Shown here in pieces: positions 1 to 13,164 of a DNA stretch of 64,000 nt (positions are counted from its first letter, which is position 1; each line of letters starts with the position of its first letter). The notes beneath the pieces are model-generated. The model did not search any database, had not been told where the DNA came from, and saw only the letters and a list, made by a program, of their open reading frames with translations. Made by a program: the position numbers and the translations under genes. Source of the DNA: Lytechinus variegatus (taxonomy: Eukaryota > Echinodermata > Echinoidea > Temnopleuroida > Toxopneustidae); NCBI RefSeq assembly GCF_018143015.1, contig NC_054756.1:18187361-18251360 (forward strand), given 5' to 3'.

Positions 1-353
1 TTTGTTGAAAATACAATGCACATTGATTTTATACACCCAAACATATTTTTGAGCAATTTGGGGGTTAACTTTACTGGCATAAATCCAAGAGGTGAACATT
101 CATGTATAGTTCGGGGGGGGGTGATGATTTCTTGTCTCCCCCCCTCCACTTGAATAGTATAACGTCATGGATTTACGCCCATGCTTGACATGCATCAATA
201 AAGAGTTATGCAGCAGCATAACAGTGAATCCTATTTTTATAAAAAAAATAGTCTAAAACGATGTGCAAGATAAAAAGTCAGCCAGCAACGCAGTAACAAA
301 AATTTTGCGTTGTGGCATAGTCCCCAGTTAACTGAAGGTTAAACACTGGTTAC

Positions 354-3207
<2,854 letters not shown>

Positions 3208-6200
3208 CCTGTCTGCAGATTGATATCTACATGTAAGAAGAGATTCAGAAAAATGTTTTTTTTTTCAATTAATGAAAATAAAATTGCAGGCTGTAAAAAT
3301 ATCCAAGGAAATCTATAATTCATATGCAATATTTCTTTACAACTGCGCATGGTAGTGTTTCATTCTACAGTGTATGTTTTTTTTTCTTTTCTTAATTTTG
3401 AAAACCAAAGAATGCAATGTTTGAAATGTTTGATTGATAAGTATAGAAAATAAGCTAATACAAACTTTACAAACCAAATCGGTACAGTAGTGGCTAAGGT
3501 CTTTGTGCAAATAATGTGAATGGGATCTTGTATACTCTGTAAACATTTCTTGATAAACATTGTTGGTTTACATGTATTTACTTAGTGCAGGCTTACAAAT
3601 TCAACAGGTACATGCAAAGAGTTATTATTGAAAAAAATAATCAAAATTCTTTAAAAGCCATTTAATGAAGTAGTATCAAGCATACTGTTATAATGTTTAT
3701 TTGCACACCACAATATCAGAAATTCCATTTTTGCAGACATAATGAGACTGTATGACTAGTATACATTAAATATACATAATGTAGCGCTTTACGTTAACAT
3801 GCTCAAAGCACTTCACAATGACAATAAATAAAATTCTGCTCTCAAAGTGCTTACAAAAATATAACTTACTTAGGGATAATATTGAGAAAATATGTTTTTG
3901 GCTTATTTTTGAAAACTCATAACATGTACAGACATTGACACAGACTATTCCAGATAGATTAAAAAAAAGTTTTGAACAACTGGTTTTGCTTTCAAGAACA
4001 GGATTTTCCTCATCCTGCATGGCTGTTGAAAATAAAAAGAAAATAATGCCCTAGGATTAAATTACTAATTCCTGGAAATCATACAGAACATATATCACAT
4101 CGCAAACTATATCTTGAGTGATTTCATGTAGTAAATCTTATTATTGTATGTGCACACTGTACATATAAATGTATACAAACATAAATTAATTTTGAATGAA
4201 GTGCAGAATCAACCCCCCCCCCCCCCCGCCCCACAATAAAGGTAATGAATACAATACACAAAATAATAATGATAAATAGTTCATGATAATTCTTTTGTAA
4301 ATTAAGACACTGTACAAACTACAAAATTTAAAATCATCAATATACTGCCAAATTGAATGAACTACATGTACAAGATCATTCAAATAAAAAAAAACTTGTA
4401 CAAAAAAGAAAGGAAAACAATGGAAGACAAATCTATATACATGTACATTGTACATGTATGTACTCTCTAAAAAATCGAATAAATTTTGATAATAAAAAAA
4501 ATAAGTAGAGAATGATTGGTGATTTTTTTCACAAACTTTGCACAAAATCGTTTTTCAATTAAAAAATTCAAATAATGTCATCATGGTATCAGTCATATAT
4601 AGCACATTCTGAATATACATGTATATGATCATTATCGTCATACCAGCAAGTGTGTAAGAGAGCTAATTCAGATCTCAAGCGATAAATTAGGGGTGCAGAG
4701 AGTTGATGAGTCCACAAAGACACATGGTGTGTTCATGGTACCAGTTATAACCTATGAATAATGTCATCATGGTATCAGTCATACACCACATTTGTTGTTT
4801 CAAAGATAGGTCTGCGATCAATTAATCTAACATCCTGCTTTCTACTCTACAGAAAGAAAGATATTAAAGGGGAAGTTCACCTGCATGATATTTTGGTTAT
4901 ATAAAAGCAGGAAAATTAGAGAAAAATACTGATCCTTGTTTAGTGACTGCAATGAACTTATACTAAATCTGGGCCCTGCAAATGGTTATGATACACGTAA
5001 AACAGCAAGTTTTACTGGTCGTTGTAGGTTCTAAAGTGTCCATGGACAACTATTTGACTGGCCAAAGTACATGTAAGTCTGCAATAAATGGCTAGTAATT
5101 AATTTCTTCGATAAAACCCGCCACGAGATCTTTAATTTTTCACTTTATTCTAAATTTTAAATAAAAAGAACTAGATCCCAGTAAAGCTAATAGTTATTCC
5201 CTTTTGGTCCTAAAAGCACCAAAACATAAAAAATACACTTAAAAGGAAAAAAAAAGCAGTGCCTTACTTCGAGTTCAGCTGTCGTAAACTCCCAGTATAT
5301 CTGATGGTGTTATAATACACAAACATATGGCCATTGGAAAAACTTTTGGGTCGAAACCATTGGCCAATCAGATCATCCCTTCTATCTCTGGTTGAATTGC
5401 TTGTCCATCATACGCAAGCAACAAACATTCAACTCATGGAAACATCCGGGCACTGTAAGTGACGAGGGGTGGAGTCTGTTGTCACTTTCATGAATATTCA
5501 GAACCAAGATGGCAGCTTACAGGCTACAAAAAGTGATTGGAATCTCATGAAGAAATTGATGTTAACCATTTTCCAGGCAGTAATATAGGGTAAGAAATTA
5601 GTTCAAAGGGACCATACAAATATGGCCCTCATAATAGGTTATGTACTTTGGTAATAATGATCAGATTAAACTTGTTTGTGGGGGTTCTTTTTAACTTTGC
5701 AATATCTGCCATTGAGTCCCTGTACAAAATCAAGTAAGAAATTCGGTCTCTGTAATTTGTGAGTGCAGACAACAGAGTTCAGAAGAACAAATAACAAAGA
5801 CCAAACTTTTGGTCTAGTACAGTACCTGTTTACAACCCCCCCCCCCCCTGTCTAGTCTAAATACATTCAAAAGACTATTGGACATTCATTGGTCCAACTT
5901 TCACTATGTAGCACGTGATCCAACTCTTTCTTTAGCGTACCCTCAAAGCTGTAGCATCTGTAAGAAGCGACCGGAAGACTTTCAGGACTACCTTCTCTTC
6001 CGTATATTGCTGATGCTGATGTAATAAACAGAAGAAAAGAAGACAATAAAAAAAGAATCCTCACCCTCCTGAGAGCTGACCGCAAATGAATATGGTATAT
6101 GTAGCCTGTAAGTCTAAATTAAACAAAGTGCATGTACATGTAGATACTGATTGTAGGCATTAACGGAAAGACAAGACAAGTCCTTAAACTTTAAATTTCA

Positions 6201-6385
6201 CTCTCGAGTTCTTTCACACTTCAAGCCCAACTCAAGTCCAAGTGCATGTAGATCTACTGTACATCTAGACTAGATCTGATTAGTCTAGAATAGATCTAGA
6301 TCTTACGTAACGCCGGGTCCTAAGTTAAAGTTAGACTAGGCCTACATGTATATAGTCTAGGCCTAGTTAGACTAGTTAGACAACT
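3208..6385. other. Intergenic region upstream of tdh
   Basis: I find no supportable gene here. It contains LINE-type tail debris on the minus strand near 3780-3860 (gcgctttacg... with aaagcacttc), a C homopolymer at 4209-4227, a C run near 5836-5848, a 27-bp direct repeat (4571-4597 and 4757-4783) and a CTAG-rich stretch at 6250-6385. The tdh promoter should lie just above 3207. The 'accaagatggcagc' near 5503 resembles a YY1-type promoter element, but the ATG in it opens only a 13-codon frame. Confidence 0.5.
4571..4783 (+). repeat. Direct repeat pair, 27 bp identical
   Basis: The 27 bases at 4571-4597 (beginning aataatgtcatcatggtatc) recur identically at 4757-4783, 186 bp apart. The intervening DNA is not repeated. 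Confidence 0.75.
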
Positions 6386-6545
6386 GGGCGTTGTGGCGTG
6401 CGCCTGTAATCCAAGCTGTTGGGAAGTTACAAATTGATGCAGAGGTTCGAGCCCTGGTCACGTCTTTCGGATGGTGACATTAAAGGTCGGTCCCAGACGT
6501 AAATAATCATATCTGATTGATACACGTCTGACAAAACTCAAATAG
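6386..6545 (+). mobile_element. SINE with 7SL/Alu-like head, copy 1
   Basis: Begins GGGCGTTGTGGCGTGCGCCT followed by GTAATCCAAGCTGTTGGGAA, which lines up with the Alu domain of 7SL RNA. About 35 bases on is a good pol III B box (GGTTCGAGCCC). A diverged copy lies in the opposite orientation at 12530-12692, which defines the element and its ends. Pol III transcription is inferred from the A- and B-box-like motifs. Confidence 0.6.
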
Positions 6546-7286
6546 ATCTAGTTTATACACACACACACACTTCATCAAAATTCAAATGATCAATTGTTGC
6601 AAAGACAAAGTAAATCCATGAATTATCACTATAAAAACATTTATCTATCTGATTCATAGATTTTAAGACATAGGAAATAAAACAGATAGGATCAGTTTCA
6701 GGTTTTTATTTTGTCAGTTACGTGGGCGAACACACTGATAGGAAGGATGGTCAGTACACCCAAGACCACCGGGCCGGGAAACGTCCCAGAGCTCGGGCGT
6801 TGGTCGCGATCACGTACACGGTTCGACTATCGCTCGAGTTCGGCAGGTACCGGTACCGTACAAGGATTGAAGGAAATTAAGAGAATTAGAATTAAACAGC
6901 TCTCAGTTGAATGCACTGCTTAGTTTTAGCTTACCCAAAATGAGTCTTTCTTATACAACAATAACACAAATCCAACTTCCTTGAACAGATACAGATTGTG
7001 CCCTTCTTTTCTGAAAAGCTCAACACCAACAATTTCCCCCCGCAAATCAAGTGAATGGAAAATTAAGCACCACACATGGATTGTTGCGTAGTAAGAAATC
7101 ATGATCAATACGATCCGGCGGCGCGGCCGGCGCGGCGGTATCACGTCGGCCAAGCCCCCGAGAATGGACCAATCAGGTACAAGAATTGGACCACACCACC
7201 CGGCACGCCTTTTGATGGTAGATCTCTGTTTCAAGTTCAAGTTCACGTCTTTCTATGCAGCTGCACTTCTCTTTCTTTCTTTAACT
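6546..7286. other. Intergenic segment, partly CpG-rich
   Basis: No gene is supported. Two short GC- and CpG-rich patches (6715-6860 and 7105-7205) stand out from AT-rich surroundings. Open frames across them have no splice context or recognisable protein. They may be fragments of repeats. Confidence 0.4.
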
Positions 7287-8654
7287 CAGTGGCGTAGCTA
7301 CTGGGGGGGGGGGGGGCACGTGCCCCCCTGAGATTTGGTGTGCCCCCAGGTGCCCCCCCCCCCCAGAAAAAATTGGCAGAGCAAAAAAAAAATAGGAAAA
7401 AGGGAGAAAGAAGAAAAGAAAAAAAAGAAAAAAGGAAAAGAAGAAGAAAAACAAAAGAAGAGGAAAATAAGAAAAGGAAGACGAGTGAATGAAATAATGT
7501 GAGGGGAAGACTTGCAAAAAAAACCCCAAATCTTTCATGTTGCTACATAAAATTTTTGCTTGCGTTTCTCGCCAGAATTACCTTGTCGATGAGATTCATA
7601 TCTTGCTCAATAAGCTGATATGGAGCAAGTTTTGAAGTCAATATAAAACATATTTTAGCTCGGACATCAAGCTTTTATTATTTTTTTTCAATAACAAATT
7701 TAAGTGCTCTCTAAAATGTCCGTTTTATGATCTACAGCATTTTAAGCTCACGGTGCGTTGTCACATTGTTTGATTTGCCAAGTTCCTATTTTCATGATTG
7801 TGTACATGTATTCCATAATGTTCCATTAAACAAATGTATTCAGAATGCCCAGATTCTAGGTCTAAATCTAAAACATGCGCGATACCCTGCATGATCTTTA
7901 TTCAGAAAGTACTTAAATTATCCAGTTTCACATCAGAATATCAATAATTACCTGCTCACGTTTTACGATCGCATTATTAATGATACCCAATTAACTATAT
8001 CCTATTTATGATTTACAAAATATGAGCAGAGTGTCCCACTTTTAGGTCTAAAAACTCAATTTTCTTCCTCTCGCGCTTCGCGCTCGCATCAATTGTTTAG
8101 TTACATACCTATCCCATTCATTAATTAAAAACGTGCTTAAACTTACCCTTTTTTAGGTTGGAATGTCAAAAGAAAATTGCTCTCGCTTCGCGCTCGCATT
8201 ATTATATACCATCTTTGTGGGTAACTGTAAGCAGTCCTTAACTGGTCCCTTTTCGAAAATGCTAGAACAGCCTAAATTTCTGCTCGTGCTTCGCGTTCGC
8301 AGTAACCATTTAGTTACATACGAATCTTGTTCAGGATCACACATAAAATTGCCCAGAATATTAAATTTTCAAGACAAGATACATGAAAGTAAAAAAAAAA
8401 ATCGCACGCGCTTCGCGCTCGCACTTTTTATAAGGCTTAGGAGATTATTTCGTGTTTATGTTGGTTTATAAGAATAAAAAAAAGAAGTGACTGATCGGGA
8501 AAAATATAGGTGAAGATAATTTCGGGCCCCGTCCCCTATTGGCGAGAGTCGGATCAGCCCTTATATACACACACACCGGAAAAAATGGTGCCCCCTGATA
8601 AAGCAAGGACCACCCAGTGCCCTCCCAGGAAAAAAAATCCTAGCTACGCCAATG
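7287..8654. mobile_element. Non-autonomous hAT-like DNA transposon, about 1.37 kb
   Basis: The left end is CAGTGGCGTAGCTA plus a G homopolymer. The right end is TAGCTACGCCAATG preceded by C-rich DNA, an inverted match to the left. The flanks are CTTTAACT (7279-7286) and CTTTTACT (8655-8662), an 8-bp duplication with one mismatch, the length typical of hAT insertions. The interior has no transposase. It carries a degenerate tandem array (about 8050-8430) of units of about 110 bp, each holding a version of 'cgcgcttcgcgctcgc'. Confidence 0.65.
8050..8430 (+). repeat. Degenerate tandem array with 'cgcgcttcgcgctcgca' cores
   Basis: Four cores (near 8072, 8180, 8283 and 8401) are spaced about 105-118 bp apart inside the hAT-like element. 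Further isolated cores occur at about 9893 and 10025. The core is itself nearly palindromic. Confidence 0.65.
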
Positions 8655-8719
8655 CTTTTACTTCTTCAGTTCTTTCACCCTTACTTTTTTTGAATTTCTT
8701 TACATTTTTTCCGTTCAAG

Positions 8720-9247
8720 CACTGGCGTACAGAGGGCGTGGGAGGCCAGGTGGGGGGGGGGTTATGGTTCCACAACCAATTAAAGAAGATATCAAAGTAC
8801 CCGGGGGCGGAAAAAAAATAAGAAAAACTAAAGGAAACGAAAGGAAATAGGTGAAATTGCTCAATATAATGCCAAAATATATCATGTAATTGTAACTTCA
8901 TCTTTAAAAGGCATAACATTTTTCTCGCTCCTGAGTTTTTTTTCCACATTTGCCATATTATGAGTGTTTGGTTTACTACGGGGTTTCCCACTGCGTTGAT
9001 GCGGCGTTGATGTTGTGTAAGACCTAAAATATATACATGTGCAGTGCCATGCTGAAATAGAATGACTGAATCTCGAAAGGTTTCGGGGGCTCCTCGACAC
9101 AAATCTAATTTTGTGAGAGATTTCGACATATTATATACAAAAATGTCATATTTCCCCCACTTTCCGTGTCTTTCTTTTTTCTCCTTTCATTCTTGGTCGT
9201 GAGGGTCCATGCCCCAAGCCCCCCCCCCCCCCACCTGTACACTAGTG
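8720..9247. mobile_element. Second hAT-like terminal-inverted-repeat element
   Basis: Left end CACTGGCGTACAG plus a G run; right end a C run plus CTGTACACTAGTG, its inverted counterpart. It has the same architecture as the 7287-8654 element. I see no clear target duplication, so the exact borders are less certain. Confidence 0.45.
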
Positions 9248-9370
9248 ATCGAAATTATCAATGACGGTTGGCATGGTGGGGGAGACAATTCAGCCTATAT
9301 AGTCAATAAAAGATCAGGCTGCATTCTTTTTCTTTCTTTCTTTTGTTTATAGAAGACATGTAGGCCTTTT

Positions 9371-9485
9371 CACTATCCCAATTCCAATTACTATACTGGT
9401 AAATCTGCGTCATAAAATAAATTCAGAGTCTGAATTTATATTTTATGACGCAGATTTACCAGTAGAAATTGGAATTGTGATATTT
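9371..9485. repeat. Near-perfect palindrome (about 47-bp arms, almost no loop)
   Basis: Arms 9381-9426 and 9429-9475 are reverse complements apart from small differences. The core ACTGGTAAATCTGCGTCATA pairs with its complement in TATGACGCAGATTTACCAGT-like order. Weaker pairing continues outward to about 9371 and 9485. Probably a MITE; a cruciform or hairpin transcript is possible. Confidence 0.75.
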
Positions 9486-10065
9486 CAGGATCAGGAAAGC
9501 CTGCAGTTTAAAGGGCAGGCGACACGTGTAACGAGAAAATGAAACATCAACGAATGATATTAACATGAGTCATGTATTTTCTACCTTTCCCGTGACGCTC
9601 ACCCACGCTATCAATCACCCTCAGTCATGCAGTTGCTTAGAAATTTGAGACAAGAAGACTTGAACCAGTAAATATCGTGAAAATCAAATTTCCAAGAAAC
9701 TAATAACATTTTGAGCCCATCTTTAATAACAAACAAACAAACAATAAAACCCATTTGATTTTCAGAATGAATTCTGATATTGAAACATCCATCAAACTCT
9801 CATTTTTCCGCTCGAATTGTTCTATCCTGTTCATGATTGCAAAAATTGTTCAATTTTTTTTGTTTAAGTCGGGATGTCAAAAATTTTCAGCTCCCGCTTC
9901 GCTCTCGCATTATTTAACTTTTGAAGTATGTATCGTAATCCGATCGTAATATCGTATAACTTCAAACATTGCCAAGAATGTTTTCAGGACAAAGTACATG
10001 AAATTTCCAAAAAAATTTAGGTTGCTCTCCGTGCTCGCACTATACAGATATAAGTGACAGCCCAC

Positions 10066-11715
10066 GAGACCGAGGGTCCGCGAGACCGAAGGCCGAAGAG
10101 ACCGACTCCCCCCCTTCATCAGGTGCCGCGGTCGAGTGTGTGTTTAAGGAGCCTCGTTGCAGCGGCGTAACAGGTGCCTGTTTTCTGAGGGGGAGGGGGC
10201 AGAGCCAAATATTTCCCAGTAATTCGTCTGTACAATTAGTGGCATAACTAGGATTTGCAGTTTAGGGGGCAGTAGTGAGCACGGGAAGTGTGTTCCGGGG
10301 GGGGGGGGTGCAGGGCGGGGAGTGTACACCCCCCCCCGCGAAAAGCGCGGAAGGTCCGACGTACGTTCCTTTGAATTGTTCTTTACCTGCTCTCGCTCAT
10401 CTTTAATACGTCCTCTGCCTGTTAACGGAGGGGAGGAGGGGGGGGGGGGACAGATTCGAATTGCGGAAGCTCCAACGTTTCTTTGAATCGTTCCTTGTCT
10501 GCATCCGCTCTTCTTACATTTTCTGCCTAAAATGGGGAGGGGCACACCCGGGGGCACAACAAAAAACTTCCCGTTAACTAATTCTAAAATTAGTGGCAAA
10601 GCTAGGAATTCAAGGGGGAGGTAGTCAGCACGCGAAGCGCGTGTGAAATTACTGAGTGAGCGCACCGCGTTCAGGGGGGGGGTGCTTGGAGGGAGAAGCT
10701 GCATGTGACGATCCCTTGAACTATTCCTTGTCTGCTCTCGCTCGTCTTACGTTCTCCTATACATTTTTATTTTCTCTTTCACGTTTCCCCCTTTTTTCGG
10801 GGGGGGGGGGGGTGGCATTTTTTTGCTACGAGGATGTATAATCAGTTAATAAGATAATAGAGGCCTAATTATTCATTTATTCATAAATTAATTCATTCAT
10901 TCAACTATTCTTTAACAGATTCATTTCTAACATTATTTTTTTTATAGATAACATTTCAGCTTCTGCCGGAGTATAATTAGACTGGGAATAGTTTGCAAAA
11001 ATGCTTTTCATAATACTACGAAATCGGACACACCATCCCCCTCTCACTTCATCGTCTAATGAAATCTCTGAAGAAATCTACACCACCGAGGTGAAACCAA
11101 AAATGTTACAACAATTAGACTGATGAACCCAAATACAGTGGCGCCGCATCCGAGGTGGGCTGTTGCAAATTAAAAAAAAAGAAAAATCAGAAATATCCTA
11201 ACCATATTTTGCATAGAAACGCACACACTCATCCCACACACTGATAGACACAGACCACATTCAAATAAATTGGATATTCTTTCAAGTTCTATTCCTCTGT
11301 CATGTCTGTACTTTTCTCATAGCTCTTTTACTTTCAATTTCTCCTATCGACCGTTCCTCTTGAACCACCCCCCTCTCCATTTCTGTTCTCTTTAATTTTG
11401 TTATCATCTTAATAATTTCGTTTTTTTTCCTTCGTGATTTTGTCTACGTCCCCCCTCATGAGGAGAGCGCTTTTATGCGTGGAGTATGGTTGTGCTTCGC
11501 ACGATTCGCGTGCTCACCACTGTGACAGCCCAAGAAAATGAAATCCTTCTGGACTTAGTTACCGGCCGGCCGGCGCTCCGTATTTTGACTCTACCCCCCC
11601 CCCCCGAAAACAGGCATACGCCGCTGCAGCGAGGCGCTTTAAACCACTCGTCACCTGATAAAGGACAAAAAAGTAGGTCTCGCGGGCCTTCGGTCTCGCG
11701 GACCTTCGGTCAAGT
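10066..11715. mobile_element. Foldback/TIR element, about 1.65 kb, with arms of about 130 bp
   Basis: The left arm (10066-10195) carries 'ggtccgcgagaccgaaggcc', then 'tcatcaggtg', 'gcctcg(t)tgcagcggcgta' and 'gcctgttttc' plus G-rich DNA. The right arm (11590-11715) has the same blocks reversed and complemented in the same order. The interior holds two 'agtggcaaagctagg'-type hAT-like ends (10240, 10592) and three degenerate copies of a unit ending 'ttgtctgctctcgctcgtct'. No transposase frame is visible. Confidence 0.65.
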
Positions 11716-11901
11716 GGTCGGACCCCTTATATAATGTTGTTTTATTATAGCTAAGAAGTGTTAGAATTACCCCTGTTAGAGAAACAAACATTAACTTTGA
11801 GCCCCCGTTCGGGGAAATCGGGCCCCTCATACTTTAGCGAAAGCTGGATCCGCCGTACATAATATTTATATTTACAAGCAGGGGAGAGTTCACTCCCCCC
11901 C

Positions 11902-12170
11902 ATAGGCGGCGGAAGCGGGGGGGGGGCGGGGGGACATATCCCCACTAAATTTGAGGTGGGGGACGATCCCCCTAATTTTTTTCTTGATAACCTTTTTTAT
12001 GGTCAATTTTGTTTCCTGCGTAGCGCGGAGCTTTTGGTGTTTCATAAATACTTTGACTGGCAAGAAGAAACACATATAGCTGAGGTAGAAAAACAGGGTT
12101 AGAGAAAGGTTGGGGGGGGGGGATACTAGGAGAACTTCAATATTATCATTTAACTGCGCGCAGTGCGAAC
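11902..12170 (+). mobile_element. Solo end of the 'ggcggcggaagc' MITE family
   Basis: CATAGGCGGCGGAAGC followed by a G run matches the terminus of the complete element at 59934-60119. No matching opposite end was found nearby, so this copy is truncated or nested and its right border is a guess. Confidence 0.4.
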
Positions 12171-12529
12171 GCAAAATTCATATATTAATTTAGAGCAAGA
12201 GGGAAGGAGTTTCTCTCTTGAGAAAAAAAAAGAATAACAAGAATAAAAAACACAAAGCTACTTCCCTTTCCCCCTTCCCTTTTCCTTTGATCCGGCTCTC
12301 TTTTTACCTTTTTTTTCTTTTTGGGAACGTTTTGGGGGAGGGGTTACCGCCCCCATCGCCCCCCTGGCTACGCATCTGCCTTTTTAGTCTCTGATTTCTT
12401 TTCGGTTACCTCTTAAGAAGTGTTCGGCACGGCACCAGCCGCCCCCATATGCACCCCCTATATCAGGGTCCCAAAGTACCACATTGGATTGGACCGGTCC
12501 CGCTCGGTAACCGTGTGTATTGTGTATTT

Positions 12530-12692
12530 TGAGTTTTTGACAGACGTGTATCAATCAGGTATGATTATTTACGTCTGGGACCGACCTTTAACGTCACCAT
12601 CCGAAAGACGTGATCAGGGCTCGAACTTCGAACCTCTGCATCAATTTGTAACTTCCCCACAGCTTGGATTACAGGCGCACGCCACAACGCCC
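12530..12692 (-). mobile_element. SINE with 7SL/Alu-like head, copy 2
   Basis: Reverse-complement copy of 6386-6545. On the minus strand it reads gggcgttgtggcgtgcgcct, then taatccaagctg, a B box, and a shared tail through 'acgtctttcggatggtgacg' to 'gacagacgtg'. The two copies diverge by scattered substitutions, indicating independent old insertions. Confidence 0.6.
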
Positions 12693-13107
12693 TAACCATA
12701 GAGTTATATCCTCTATGGCCCTAACCCGAGCCCGTCCCCCTCCCCGACTAGTCTTTTGCCAGCACAAACTGGACCGTTTTGGAGATACGATATACGATAA
12801 TTCCACAATTTGTACCCTAATCGCATCATGATTTATAATTTACCTTGATTATATTTTCTATTTTAATTGGAGGAACTTTAGAGGAAGCGATAACTTCTGG
12901 AATCCATTATTGAATCAGAAAGATTGCGATTTCTCTCTTTCTTATAAGACTACGCTGTGGGATAGGCGAATTTTGTTGATCACCGATTGTGTCATCAGAT
13001 TTTGTTGTTGGTTTTTCATACATCATATGCGGACGACAACTACAGATCCAGGACCAGATTAAACCCAGATGTATTTTACAAGCATTCTGTCATAATATCT
13101 CAACAAT

Positions 13108-13164
13108 ATGTTCGGAAGAGGGAAGAAAAGCAGCGGTCCACCAAAGTCTGATCAAGTTCGAAAG
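13108..13164 (+). CDS. CC2D1: CC2D1 coding exon 1
   Basis: ATG at 13108 opens MFGRGKKSSGPPKSDQVRK, the family's conserved start (MFG+KK). The donor is GTACGT. The 5' UTR extends upstream to about 12960; its own first base cannot be placed. Confidence 0.88.

Noticed and set aside
5867..6085. 72-codon minus-strand frame with a signal-peptide-like start
   Set aside because: It opens with TTG and contains no ATG; no splice context supports it as an exon.
7281..7538. Phe-rich minus-strand frame
   Set aside because: Translation of a purine-rich low-complexity tract in a mobile element.
8050..8430. CRISPR-like regularly spaced repeats
   Set aside because: Repeats are degenerate, spacing varies, and the setting is a eukaryotic transposon.
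8644..9129. 161-codon minus-strand open frame
   Set aside because: It spans the border of two hAT-like elements; no recognisable domain and no exon structure.
10144..10704. 186-codon minus-strand open frame
   Set aside because: It lies within the foldback element and its G/C homopolymers, starts without supporting context and resembles no protein; Pro-rich by composition.
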